From an uncultured bacterium (GTDB lineage Bacteria; Patescibacteria; JAEDAM01; Absconditabacterales; Absconditicoccaceae): 44,115 nt of DNA. The stretch spans positions 1 to 44,115 of the forward strand of contig CAIVDB010000124.1 in the NCBI GenBank assembly GCA_903904545.1. The letters run 5' to 3'. The position numbers were made by a program, and so were the translations under genes. Below are positions 18,273 through 28,614 of this stretch, piece after piece. The notes under the pieces were generated by a model, which did no database searches, was not told the DNA's origin, and saw only the letters and a list, made by a program, of their open reading frames with translations. Within the stretch, counting starts at the first letter, position 1; every line of letters starts with the position of its first letter.

Positions 18273-18701
18273 ATGATCTACCAGATCAAAAATGATCCAC
18301 AATATTTTTATAGGACAAGCATCAAAGCATTGGTCCTTGATACTAATGGAGACTTTTTGCTTTTGCAGGAAAAGGATGGAAGTCGATCATTGCCTTGATG
18401 ATGACTGGCACATGGAGATGACTGTGAACAGAGTCTAGAAATAAAAATATATAAAGAACTCTGAGTGAAACCATTAAAGATAGCAAAAAATCCGTGTTAT
18501 TTTATCACAGCGATTGATGATTATGACAATGAAGAATGGAAGGCAAATATACTTTATGAAGTGAAACTTCCAGATCAAAATTTCAAGTTATGAAAAGATG
18601 AAATAGCATATCGTTTCTTTTCCAAGGAAGACGCACTAAAAGAAAATCTTACGAAAAATACGATCGAATTTGTCCGTGTGTTTGATAAGGAGAATCATTA
18701 A
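18273..18701 (+). CDS. Divergent NUDIX-domain protein
   Basis: 142 aa, ATG at 18273 to TAA at 18699-18701. Six UGA codons make it invisible to standard ORF finding. The NUDIX region is clear: KALVLDTNGDFLLLQEKDG leads to LPGGGLAHGDD (residues 40-50), in which all three Gly at 42-44 are UGA. The helix after it reads CEQSLEIKIYKELGV, where the family has R-E-U-x-E-E-x-G-U; the R-E pair is I-K and the first of the two Glu is Lys, with only K-E-L-G left. Metal binding and hydrolysis are therefore doubtful; it may bind a nucleotide without cleaving it. Downstream of ruvX by 98 bp. Confidence 0.82.
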
Positions 18702-18740
18702 GTCCTAGGTCTTAACCTTTAAGTCAAAAGAATTGTTTAT

Positions 18741-18796
18741 ACGTAGAGACAGTTCACGAACTGTCTTCCATAGCCAATTCATGAATTGGCTCTACG
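18741..18796. repeat. Two adjacent palindromic elements with CGTAGAG flanks
   Basis: AGACAGTTCACGAACTGTCT (18747-18766) then AGCCAATTCATGAATTGGCT (18772-18791); the outer flanks ACGTAGAG and CTCTACG are themselves inverted. Lies between convergent genes and can form a terminator for either. Confidence 0.65.
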
Positions 18797-18804
18797 AAAG
18801 TTTT

Positions 18805-19530
18805 TTATAATTCTATAATTTCCAATCATTTCACTTGCGAAAACATATCTTCGGGTAGTGATGTTACATCATAATTTTGTCCAAGTTGCAGATCGATAGG
18901 GAGACGAAAGAGCACAAGCGCATGCTCTTTTTTTGCTTGTTGTAAGTGATGCATATCAGTAGTTTCTAGTCACAGAAAATCAGAAAAAATAACGAGTGCT
19001 CTTCTCTTTTTATTTTTTACCATCTCGTGCAGAAAGGAAGAAACTATCGTCTGATAAAATTTCTTTCTTGGTTTGCAGAGGGAGGGGAGTTGTGTGATGA
19101 GTTTTCTCACTTTATCATAGTCTTTTCAAATGGTTATTTTCTTGAGACGAGAAGGACCAAATCACCAGAGCGTAGATTCCGGAACAAAAATATTTAGCAG
19201 GCCACCATATCTCGTAGCATACTGCAAAAGTTCAGTCATTACTTCATGAACACGTTCAGACTGTAATTTCTTTTCTACACTACTACTCCAGTTATAATTG
19301 ATATCTCGCAAGACGTCTATAGTGATGGCCTTTTCTTGATGGTAGACTGTGCTGTACAGTTCTTGATGTTTGGCAGAAGTTTTTCGATTGATCGTCTTGG
19401 CACTATCGCCAGGGGTGTAGGGTCTCACATCATTCATCTCGCTACCGATACCAGAAAAAATACTTTGGAATTGACCAAAATACGTTCAAGCAATGGGGCG
19501 TTTGGGGCTAAGACGAAAAGGAGTTTTCAT
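18805..19530 (-). CDS. DUF58 (vWA-like) protein
   Basis: 241 aa from ATG at 19530 to TAA at 18807-18805, with several UGA codons as Gly. The DUF58 core is evident: MNDVRPYTPGDSAKTINRKT with SAKHQELYSTVY (family R-x-Y-x-x-G-D-x-x-R-x-I-x-W-x-x-S-A-R), then strand ITIDVLRDIN and a later RALVIFSDFLGLET strand of the vWA-like fold. In other bacteria DUF58 proteins pair with MoxR ATPases; none is seen here. The usual N-terminal membrane helices of the family are absent. It starts 12 bp after the DUF2177 gene, so the two are likely co-transcribed. Confidence 0.82.
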
Positions 19531-19542
19531 ACAAGCAACAAT

Positions 19543-19926
19543 TTATTTCATGATAAAATAGACGATCACGGAAACGCTTGCACAGAGCACACTTCACCAA
19601 GCGAGATCGATGAGGGTGATATGGAGAGGTCGATGGGTGAGGGTAGCAAGATTGGTGAGGTCATAGGTAGCATAACTCATGAGTCCAAAAAGTGCTCCAT
19701 AGATCGCGGCATGACTCCAAGAGTGTTTTTCTAGTGCAGGAGAGATGACGAAAAGTACGATTCCTAGAGCGAAGATAAGGTAAAATATCCCTGCAGCGAT
19801 TCGATTTATATCAGTCTTCATCAAAGTGCCCAATCCTTGTTTATATAAATTCTTCGCAATCAGGCCAAGTCGGATGCCATCGATGCCAAGAAATACCGCA
19901 AGCGTCAAGAGATAGAGTTTGATCAT
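19543..19926 (-). CDS. DUF2177 family membrane protein
   Basis: 127 aa from ATG at 19926 (an in-frame ATG at 19953 and a TTG at 19986 are alternatives; 19926 gives the N-terminus usual for the family, MIKLYLLTLAVFLGIDGIRL). Four membrane helices are visible: 4-24, 45-66, 72-92 and 105-125. The signature GALFGLMSYATYDLTNLATL, followed by a W-G-x-V-L-C tail in which the Gly is UGA, is typical of DUF2177. Role unknown. Followed by the DUF58 gene after 12 bp. Confidence 0.82.
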
Positions 19927-19988
19927 GCCAAAGAAAGAGAGGATAAAAGTCATACCCGAGCTTATGCATTCATTCCTGCTTTTCAATC

Positions 19989-20029
19989 AAAAAAGGCCCC
20001 CAAAGATCAATACAATCAAAGGAGGCCCA
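19989..20029 (-). terminator. Terminator after the 39-aa gene
   Basis: On the minus strand arms GGCCTCC and GGGGGCC (one G-U pair) enclose a loop of about 20 bases and are followed by six T. Confidence 0.55.
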
Positions 20030-20052
20030 TAGTAAAAACAAAAACAGATTTC

Positions 20053-20172
20053 TTAAATTATAATCAACGATGCTCCAGATAAAAGCATAACGATGATTAT
20101 TATTGCTACAAAAAGAAGGATTGATTTCCTTCCGAATTTTTTAGCCAACAAGGCTAATGTTGTGATACTCAT
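20053..20172 (-). CDS. 39-residue single-helix membrane peptide
   Basis: ATG at 20172 to TAA at 20055-20053. A basic N-terminal half, LLAKKFGRKS, is followed by one strongly hydrophobic helix, ILLFVAIIIIVMLLSGASL. It stands alone with a terminator downstream. Small single-helix proteins of this kind may be stress peptides or subunits, but nothing specific can be said. Too short for most gene callers. Confidence 0.4.
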   Translation of the reverse strand: MSITTLALLAKKFGRKSILLFVAIIIIVMLLSGASLIII

Positions 20173-20360
20173 TATTTATTAAATTTTGTTATTTTTTCTA
20201 TTTCAGGTCAGGACAATAGCTATTCCAGAACGAAAAGCAATTTTTACTTAAGGTTAACTTTAGATTAGAAGCCAAAATGATACAAAATATGTCTAATACC
20301 ACCATTTAGTGTCATCCTTATATATACTAGGCATACAGAAGATATGTTTTTCTGTAACTA

Positions 20361-20391
20361 AAAAGCCCCTGTTTATCCACAGAGGTTTTTT
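20361..20391 (-). terminator. Terminator of the gene at 20405
   Basis: Arms with CCTCTGT / ACAGGGG (one mismatch) around a short loop, flanked by A4 and T5, thirteen bases past the TAA. Confidence 0.65.
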
Positions 20392-20404
20392 AGAAATACA
20401 ATAG

Positions 20405-20806
20405 TTATGGAACAGACGATGGTTCATCTATTCTCTGCCTTGCCCATATACAAGCAGGACAGTTGTTTTCAGCAAGCTTTTCGATTGCTGTAACTGTTTG
20501 CTGAAGATCTGCTTCGGCTCCAATAAATTTGGGGCCTAAGCCTAAAGAATATAAAGAATGTTTTTCGAGGAATGAAGCCTCTTCAAGTAATTTCTTATAT
20601 TCTTCTTTCAATGAATCAGGTATTAATACCTGATGTTGTACCTGTACTTTGCTAGATTCTGTAGTCCTATCAAAGAAACTACTCCTTCCAATCAGGAAAG
20701 CGGCAATTGTAATGATAATCCATAACCCGCCCTTAGGGCGGAGGAAGAACCATTTAAACAATTTCTGAATTCTTCTTTTTCTTCTAAATTTATTGAATTT
20801 TTTCAT
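20405..20806 (-). CDS. Membrane-anchored hypothetical protein, 133 aa
   Basis: ATG at 20806 to TAA, no UGA. A very basic N-terminus (MKKFNKFRRKRRIQKLFKWF) precedes one membrane helix (about 29-42, LWIIITIAAFLIG), then a polar, mostly helical domain of about 90 residues with one C-P-A-C pair near the C-terminus (NNCPACIWARQRID). Topology should be N-in with the helical domain outside. Monocistronic, with promoter at 20875-20902 and terminator at 20361. No family recognised. Confidence 0.65.
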   Translation of the reverse strand: MKKFNKFRRKRRIQKLFKWFFLRPKGGLWIIITIAAFLIGRSSFFDRTTESSKVQVQHQVLIPDSLKEEYKKLLEEASFLEKHSLYSLGLGPKFIGAEADLQQTVTAIEKLAENNCPACIWARQRIDEPSSVP

Positions 20807-20874
20807 ATATATTTATGTTTTTTGTTTTTGTCGACTGAAAGGCGTCAACATCCCCTTTTTTATTTTGAATAATG

Positions 20875-20902
20875 AGGATATATATTTAATTTATAAAGTC
20901 AA
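20875..20902 (-). promoter_or_regulatory. Promoter TTGACT-16-TATCCT
   Basis: TTGACT at 20902-20897 and TATCCT at 20880-20875 on the minus strand, spacer 16 bp. It overlaps the final codons of the small gene at 20886-21053. Confidence 0.5.
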
Positions 20903-21053
20903 CAAAAAAAGCCAGAAGAGAAGGTACTCATTCGGGCTTTATTACTAGGAATAAGATCGCTAGCAAGAGTACTTCCATGTTTATCTGTCCTATAATGAAA
21001 ATAGAGACAAGAAAAGCGAGAAAGTACATGATAATAGAGAATATTGTTTTCAT
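20886..21053 (-). CDS. Small two-helix membrane protein, 55 aa
   Basis: ATG at 21053 to TAA at 20888-20886 when UGA (20930-20928) is Gly. The first 40 residues are nearly all hydrophobic (TIFSIIMYFLAFLVSIFIIG, then MEVLLLAILFLVIKPE). Everything after the UGA lies within the terminator hairpin at 20904-20940, so the last 14 residues may be incidental. It has its own TTGACT-N16-TATAAT promoter. Unknown function. Confidence 0.45.
20904..20940 (-). terminator. Terminator overlapping the 3' end of the small gene
   Basis: On the minus strand AAAGCC, GAA and GAG pair with CTC, TTC and GGCTTT, followed by T5. The UGA codon of the gene lies inside the hairpin. Confidence 0.7.
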
Positions 21054-21073
21054 AGGTATTTTTATTTGAATAT

Positions 21074-21101
21074 ATTATAGATATAAGAGGATATAAGTCA
21101 A
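21074..21101 (-). promoter_or_regulatory. Promoter TTGACT-16-TATAAT
   Basis: TTGACT at 21101-21096 and a perfect TATAAT at 21079-21074 on the minus strand, spacer 16 bp, 20 bp before the ATG at 21053. Best match to the window's TTGACT-N16 promoter type. Confidence 0.7.
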
Positions 21102-21121
21102 TAGGTAGGTGGGGAGGATAT

Positions 21122-22957
21122 TTATCCATAGATTTCTTTATTGTAACATTGCTCACAATAGACCTTACGCGTATCAGTAGGTGCATATTCTGCTAAAGTT
21201 TCCTTTCCACACTGAGCACAGGTATAAAGATCTAACCATCTATTGGGCATCCTTTGATATCTTCTTTTATCTCTCATATCAGGATGTAAGGTAGGCAAGG
21301 GAAGATGATATTTTCTATAAAATTCCAATTCCAGTTTCATAATCCTAAATGGCCTTCCTGTAACAGAGCAGATAATGACTTTCTCCAAGATATCATCAGC
21401 GACATCATTGATATCATTAGGTAATTCATGCGCTGGTATCGCAACTACACGTTCAGGCATATTTATTTCTAGTTCTTTATTTCTTCGCTTAATTTTTAAT
21501 TTCTCCTCACCACCAAGATCTAATACTGCATCAGAGATAAACGCTTCAGGATCGAGAATCTCAACAGTCCCTATTCCATGGGCATTGAGCGGATGAAGAG
21601 TGTCTCAGATTTTCAACTGTTTGATAGGGAATATACTATTTGCTACAGAATCATTGTAGGGGAAGGGGGAAACTTCGGTAGCAAAAAATTCTCCCCATTG
21701 TCATTTGGACTGTAGTTCCTGGATGATTGTCTTTGCTAAGATTTCCCATTCTGCTTCGGGGTAGGGCGTATTGAGGATATAATGACGTTGATTCGTTAGC
21801 CCAAAACATCCTAACATATGAGCGCCTCATCTCGTATAGTAATCATAATAGGAATCATTCATTTCATCAAAATTAGATCCAATAGCTATACACCCATGCA
21901 TCTTAGTGCTTCCTATAGCATTGTAGGATCGTTGTGAGGTTGATGAAGACTCAAAATCCATAAAGTTTGCTCCCCATCAGGCAACACCAGAATACATGCT
22001 ATCATTAGCATCGTCAGTCCCGAACCCAAACAGGGCATTCTTACTATTATTAATCTGTGTTCCAATACAATTTTCCACATTTACATTACGAAGTGCTCTA
22101 CGTGGAAATGAGTCGAGAAATTGTTGATATTCTTGCAAAACTTCTTGCAGTCCATCAATGGTCTCTATCTTTTTCTGATATGTAGCAAAGAGTGATTCCC
22201 ATTCTTCCTTTTCTAACTTTTTATTCTTGAAAATATATTCAGCATTATCTAGTCCATGACCAAAAAGCACATTCTTACAGTTTTTGAGATCATTAGAAAA
22301 CCATGTATTGTAGCAGTCTTTCAGATGCATACAGTAAAAAAACTTAAAGCTAGAAAACACCAAAATCGACTCATATCCAATCTCACATCTGATAGCCCCA
22401 TGACAGTCAAATATATATTTAGACATAACATCATAGGTAGTATACATAGAGTTTTCCGAGTTTTGACCTCATGCACAGAGATAACAATTTTTTTCTTGAA
22501 AGGTCTGATTACAATAGTCAGAATTTTCCGATGCAAGGACATACCTAGAGAGATAAGGAACCGAAGTCAGAAGCTTTTTTACATCATGATGAAAGTCTCC
22601 ACTATAGAGAACCCCGTATTTGGAGAAATCCTCTTCATGCCATTCTTTGGGTCATAGGACATCTCTTACACTATCATGGACAATACTGATTTCTTTTTTG
22701 CTAGACTGTTTGGTCTGTGCTAAATAGAATTTTTTCTCATTTCTAAAAAGCAACCTGATAAGCATACGTACCCGATAGGCATATTGGGGAGTATCAAGCA
22801 TAAATTTTTCTGTTCCGATGCTAGGAGATATCTTCTCCAACATTTCCTGTTCCATCTGATAGATAGGAAACACTTCTCCACTAGCTTTACAGGTTTTCCG
22901 CTCTACAATAGGCTGCTTCGCCTGCTTGGAAATAAATTCATATACTTTTTTGTCCAT
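21122..22957 (-). CDS. Cys-rich zinc-ribbon repeat protein, array copy A (611 aa)
   Basis: ATG at 22957 to TAA; UGA codons read as Gly join three fragments. Opens MDKKVYEFISKQAKQPIVER, then the N-module: TCKASGEVFPIYQ and a block ending FRNEKKFY. A Cys/Asn-rich section follows (NCYLCAGGQNSENSMY, DCYNTWFSNDLKNCKN) with the first closing motif DNAEYIFKNKKLEKEEWESL, a second section with GSTKMHGCIAIGSNFDEMND, and the second motif NQRHYILNTPYPEAEWEIL. Next GEFFATEVSPFPYND, then the C-module: TGRPFRIMKLELEFYRKYHL, LPLPTLHP, and a complete zinc ribbon CAQC...YCEQC with tail YNKEIYG. No signal peptide or membrane helix, so cytoplasmic. Closest to copy B (same length). Last gene of the array. Function unknown. 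Confidence 0.82.
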
Positions 22958-22996
22958 AAGAATTATGCAAAATAAATAGGATGGGCTTGCGGGTAA

Positions 22997-23016
22997 GGTA
23001 CGGTCGCGACCGTACC
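22997..23016. repeat. Palindromic repeat GGTACGGTCGCGACCGTACC
   Basis: Perfect 20-bp palindrome between array copies A and B, flanked by GTAA on the left and CTACGAAGC on the right. Homologous elements are at 32356 and 41286; the flanking leader of about 40 bp is also shared with 32316-32355. Confidence 0.75.
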
Positions 23017-23032
23017 CTACGAAGCTGGGAAG

Positions 23033-24868
23033 CTATCCATAAATTTCTTTATTATAACATTCTACACAGTACATTTTGTAGGTATGCTCTGGTCTATGCT
23101 CTTTGAGTACTTCCTTCCCGCATTTATCACAAGTATCGAGATCTAAGAATCTTAGTGGGATTTCCTTGTAGATCTGGACGTCTCTATACTCATAATGTGT
23201 AGTAGGCAAAGGCAATCCGTATTGTTTATAAAAATCAAACTCCATAGGCATAATCCTAAATGGTCTTCCTGTCTTCTCACAGATGATGACTTTGTTACAT
23301 ATTTCTTGAGTTGCATCATCGATATTGTCCGGCAGATCTGCTACCTGGAGTACGTCTACATTTGTAGGAATATTGATTTCGGATTCCTGAGTTCTCCACT
23401 TAATCTTGAGCTTCTCTTCGCCTCATAAGTCTAATAAAGCATCTGAGATAAATTGTTCAGGATGTAATACTTCTACGCTACCTATTCAATTGGGATCTAT
23501 GATGGTAGTTGTATCTCATATCTTCAACTGTCTGATAGGAAAAAACTTATTAGCCTGAGTATCATTGTAGGGGAATGGAGATAATTCTGTAGCAAAGAAT
23601 TTTCCTCGAGCTTTTTTATCGATAAGTTCTTGAATGATTTGTTGAGCTAGATTTTCTCGCTCTTCTTTGGGATATTCTTTGTTGAGAATATAATAGGATT
23701 TATTTTGGACACCAAAGCATCCCAAAAGATTATTTCCTCCTCTGGTATAAAATCCATAGTAAGAGTCTCTTATTTCACCAAAATTGGATCCCATACAAGC
23801 ACATCCGTACGTTTTGGTACTTCCTATACTATTGTATGATAGTTGGGAGAAAGAACAAAGATCTACATCCATCACATTTTGTGCGAAGCCCTCATTTCCA
23901 CAATATCGGCAATCGTGGCTTTTTTCAGTCCCGAATGAGAGTATGATACCATTGCTATTGTTGATCTGCGTACCTCGAGATTTTTCCTCATTGAGATTGT
24001 GAGTACATTCATGAGGACAGGTATTTTTGAATTCTTGATATTCTGCTAGGACTTCTTGCAAACCGCTAATCGTCTTGATTTTTTTTGAGTAGGTGAGGAA
24101 AATTGCCTCTCGTTCTTCTTTGGTATATTGTTTATTTTTGAAGATGTATTCTTTGTTACGCAAAGCTACACCGAACAGAATATTCTTACAATTTTGTAAA
24201 TCATAAGCAAATCGTACATTATAACAGTTGAGCAGATATGTAGCAAAGAATGATTTCATACTCATCCGAACATGGATACTTCTATATATGATTTCACTCT
24301 TCAATGTCGCAAATGAATCTATACCATATTTAGATCGTGCATCATACAAGCAATAGAGACAGTCTTCACTATCTTGTCATCCTGCATTGAGATAACAATT
24401 CTTTTCATTCAACGATTGATTACAATATTCGGAGTTTTCTGAATTTATTACGAGCCTTGGTAAATAAGGAACACTCTCCAAAAGGCGCTTCACATCACTT
24501 GGAAAATCACCACTATAAGGAATCCCATATTTGGAGAAATCCTCATTATGCCATTCTTGGACTGGCATCAATCTCCTGATGGAGTCATGGACTATACTGA
24601 TTTCTTTTTTATCGAAACCTTGGCATGCTACCGAATACAGTTTCCTTTCATTTCTAAAAGTCATTCTCTGAATCATTCTCACCCAATAACAATACTGGGG
24701 CAGGGAATAATTCATCTTCTCCCCAGCAATAGTGGGGGACAGTTGTTCTAAAAGATCTTTCTCCCCCTGATAGATAGGAAACTCTTCTCCACTAGCCTTA
24801 CACGTCCTCCACTCGATGATGGGGTCATTAGCTTGGGCAGAAATAAATTCATAAACCTTTTTGTCCAT
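23033..24868 (-). CDS. Cys-rich zinc-ribbon repeat protein, array copy B (611 aa)
   Basis: ATG at 24868 to TAG at 23035-23033, UGA as Gly. Starts MDKKVYEFISAQANDPIIEW, N-module RTCKASGEEFPIYQ through FRNERKLYSVAC. The Cys-rich part has NCYLNAGGQDSEDCLYCLY and NCYNVRFAYDLQNCKN, closing motif NKEYIFKNKQYTKEEREAI; the second part has CRYCGNEG and GSTKTYGCACMGSNFGEIRD, with motif NKSYYILNKEYPKEERENL. Then GKFFATELSPFPYND and the C-module with EFDFYKQYGLPLPTTH and ribbon CDKC...YCVEC, tail YNKEIYG. Same length and same motif spacing as copy A, so these two are the most recent duplicates. The two N-module Cys pairs seen in copy C are reduced to single Cys here. Confidence 0.82.
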
Positions 24869-25000
24869 GGTTATTTCGTTAGCTTTCTAAAAAATATTTT
24901 GAGTTTAAACATCCACATGCCTCGAAGCATTTTGAGGAGCATCCTTATTTTTCTTGTTTTGAAAGATGTGTTTGCCATCTGCTAGGGGTCATAAATAAAA

Positions 25001-26716
25001 CTATCCATAAATCTCTTTATAATAACACGCACTACAATAAATAGTTTCTGGTCTCTCAGGAGCATATCCCGTACGGATTTCAGATCAACATTTCATGCAA
25101 TTCCTCTCAAATAATTTTCTCGGTGTCTTGAGTGCAAGTCTTTCCAAATGGCGTTGATCAGGATGTTTCGTTGGCAAGGGAAGGAGATATTTACGATAAA
25201 ATTCTAGTTCTTGTTTGATGAGTTTAAAGGGTTTGCCTGTCACTTCACAGATAATGACAGCGCTAAGAATATCATCCGTGGCCTCTTGGATAGGTGGAAG
25301 ATCACGCGCTTGTATAACACTGCATCCCTCTGGAATCTTAGTTTCTACTTCCTCATGTCGCTTCCATCCCTTGGCAATGACTTCTTCCCTGCTGAGAGGA
25401 TAATATACCTGAGCCTCCGTCTCGTTATATCAAAAAAGACTCATATGTGAAGGGAAAAACTCACCCCATTCTCAGTCAGCTTCCATCCTTTCTATAATCT
25501 GAGGAACTATCTTTTCATACTCTTCTTGCGTATATTGTGTATTCAAAATGCAGTACTGTTTGTGGCGCATACCCACACAACCGAAACAGTTTGTGCAACA
25601 ATGGCAGGTATCTGAATAGAAAACGTTGTTACTTTGAAACGCTACGGAAGAACAGAAATACATAGAAGAGGAGTTGAAGGTATTTTCACATTCATAAGCG
25701 AGCTGGGCAGCAGCTTTCGTAAAGACGGCTCATCATAAATACTGATCCATACAATCCATTGCGTTTGCAGTATCATAACAATATCTAGAGTCTTGCGCGA
25801 GGATAGTATCGAAACAATGGATACAATTTTTACAATTATTGAGATAATCTCCTGATGAATCTTCTGTCTGTTCGATAAAGCTGGCATTCACAGGAACCTT
25901 ACTTCTCAATCCAGTAAATTCTTTCTTCGTTTGAAGGAGAAACTCTGTATCGTGAGCTAATCTTTCCAAAATTTCTTTATATTCAGATTTATTATAAGAT
26001 TTATTGAGAAAATGATATTTTTTGTTTCTCAACCCTATACAATATGCCGAACTATCTACACCAAAACAATCGATGAGATACTGAGAATTGAAGCAATCTT
26101 GAGCATTGAAACAATAAAAACACTCATAACAATTTTGAGTTTTGGTACATTGATAACAATTATGACAGCTTATCGTCCACAAGCAATCTACACAATTCTT
26201 ACAGTAGCCAATAGTAAATCCATAGTAACAATTTACATTTCCATAGGTAATGAAGAGAAGGTAACAATCCTTATCCTCAATCACATTATTCCCATATTCA
26301 GTATTTTCAGTTCTCTTATTATACGTAGAAATTCTTGGAACTTGATGGAATAAGTTCTCAAATTGAGAAAAAAAAGTCTGCTTAGGATCATACTCCATTG
26401 CATAGTTCATAGGGTCTCGAGCATCAGATCGCCATGCTTGATAATGATATACAGGGAATTTTTTATCAGGAGAATACAGTGAGATGATACGTTTTCCTGT
26501 GAGATCACAGGTGCCATGATATAATTTTCTTTCATTTCTTCGAGCGACTCTTCTTTGTTGACGACAATCAGGGCAGCGTGTGGGGTGGGGAAGCGGATAT
26601 TCGACCCCTCCGATACGAGGAATAAGTTTGTGATATAAGACAATATCCTGTGCTGTTATCGAAAAAGATTCCTCACATTGAGCACAGATTTTTGTCTCTA
26701 CAATTTCTTCGACCAT
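25001..26716 (-). CDS. Cys-rich zinc-ribbon repeat protein, array copy C (571 aa)
   Basis: ATG at 26716 to TAG at 25003-25001. This copy differs at the start: instead of MDKKVYEF it opens MVEEIVETKICAQCEESFSI, and its N-module keeps both complete C-x-x-C pairs (CAQC and CPDC, then GTCDLTGK), so it looks like the least degenerate zinc site of the array. The Cys ladder is the densest here: CKNCVDCLWTISCHNCYQC, then NCYECFYCFNAQDCF. Closing motifs are NKKYHFLNKSYNKSEYKEIL and HKQYCILNTQYTQEEYEKIV. The C-module has TGKPFKLIKQELEFYRKYLL and ribbon CMKC...YCSAC, with tail YYKEIYG. 20 bp separate it from copy D upstream, so at least C and D should be co-transcribed. Confidence 0.82.
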
Positions 26717-26736
26717 TTTCTTAGGAAGAAATAAAA

Positions 26737-28575
26737 TTATCAATAAATTTCTTTATTGTAACACTCCTCGCAATACACTTTTCCTTGGTAGTCGCTAGGA
26801 TAAATGCTCAGCATTTCAACTCCACACTTGTCACAATTTCTCAAATATAATTCCCTTCCAGGTCTTTGTTGTATTCTTTCTTCACGTCTTATATCAGGAT
26901 GTTTATGAGGAAGAGGAAGATGATGTTTGCGATAGAAGTCCAATTCCAATGGCATGATTCTAAAAGGTCTTCCACTAATCTCGCAGACAATTGCTTGCTG
27001 TAAGATATCATCACTGACATCATCGATAGACATTGGTAAAGTAGATGCTTTGAGAAGCTTTATGCTATCAGGAATATTAACCTCTTTTATTCCTGTTCTT
27101 CGTTTGATTTTTAATCTAGTTTCTCAGATATGGAGCCAAGCATCAGAAATAAATTTTTTAGGATCAAGAATTTCTACACTTCAGATTCCATGGAGATTAA
27201 TTTCTTCCGTTTTTCAAGAATACATAATTTCTTTGATAGGATAATAGTCATATGTTGCACTATCATTATAAGGCAGAAGAGAAAAGTCTGTAGGAAAAAA
27301 TTCTCCCCACTGATTATCATCTTGCATCTGCTGGATTAATTGGGGAACAAGAGTTTCATATTCTTCTTTGGTATATTGTTTATTGAAAATACAGTATTCT
27401 TTTTCTTTTATATTTACACAGCCAAAACAGTTTTTGGATTTTTTGGTCTCAATACAATACAAAAGATTTTCTCCCTTCCCAATGATAGAAGAACACCGAA
27501 TATGCTGGGAATATCTTCCTACTTGCGTTGAATTGTACATAAGGAAAGACTCATGCCCATACGAATCTACGTCCAAACAATCTTGACTGGATTCCATAGC
27601 ATCACAGTATCTCATCTCCTGAGAATTCATAGTATTGGTACTACAAAATATATTATCAGAGAATCTAATATTTTCACCAATACTGTGTTCGGAATGCAAA
27701 AGATGAAGATTTTTTCTGATACTTTTTTCCTGGATGTGCTTCCATCATGCGGCGGGGTGATACCCGTTGTTCTGGAGCTCCTGAAATGCCTTTTCATATT
27801 CCTCTTTGCTTACAGGAGCGTTGAAGATATAATATTGTTTTTGTTGTAAGTTGGTGCTAAAGAGACAGTAATTACAGCCATGACAATCTATCAGATAGGC
27901 ACAGTTGTTACACTCACTGCAATCATAACAATGAGTACATTTGTACAATCATTTTACGTCGACGCATCCATAACATTCTTGGCTATCAACGATATTGAGA
28001 CAATCAAATACTTTACTACAGTCATGAGACTTCGTACAATAACATGAATTTTCTGTGGTATTGGAATCAAAAAGAAAATAGCAATTTACGACATCTGCAG
28101 TATAGTTGGTATACTGTGCATTGTGCTCCAAATTGGAAAATGATCAGATCAAATCTTGATAGGGCGTTGTATGGATAAGTTTTTCAATAGGAGTAAAAAC
28201 ATTCCCTCCGGTATAGTCTATTGCATAATCGGTATATTCCCATGCATCACTTGCTCGAGCTTCATTGGTAAATACTTTCACTTCACTTTCCGGAGCAAAT
28301 CTTGAAATAATAGGTTTCCCCGTAAGTCCACAGACATTACGATAAAGATGATAATAATTGATAAACAAATATCTGAGTTGTTGTCTTGCTTCTGGGCAGA
28401 GCGTAGGAAGCGGGAGGGGATATCTCTTTCCAGCAATTACTGGACTTAATTTCTCCAACATATCGATATCTCATTGAAAAATAGGGAATTCTTTCCCCGT
28501 TCGTTTACACGTTCTCAATTCGACGATGGGATCTCCCGTTTTCTGAGAAATAAATTCATATACTTTCTTGTCCAT
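26737..28575 (-). CDS. Cys-rich zinc-ribbon repeat protein, array copy D (612 aa)
   Basis: ATG at 28575 to TAA at 26739-26737; the penultimate codon, the Gly of the YNKEIYG tail, is UGA. Opens MDKKVYEFISQKTGDPIVEL; N-module TCKRTGKEFPIFQ, then a PLPLPTLCPEARQQLR stretch and VCGLTGKPIISRFAPE. Cys-rich block with CLNIVDSQECYGCVDVKGLY and CTHCYDCSECNNCAYLIDC; closing motifs QKQYYIFNAPVSKEEYEKAF and EKEYCIFNKQYTKEEYETLV. Then GEFFPTDFSLLPYND and C-module TGRPFRIMPLELDFYRKHHL, ribbon CDKC...YCEEC. No membrane segment. The five UGA codons fall in Gly positions conserved as GGN in sister copies. Confidence 0.82.
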
Positions 28576-28614
28576 AGGGAACGACTAAACAGTAAAACAC
28601 TGAATCAATTAACA

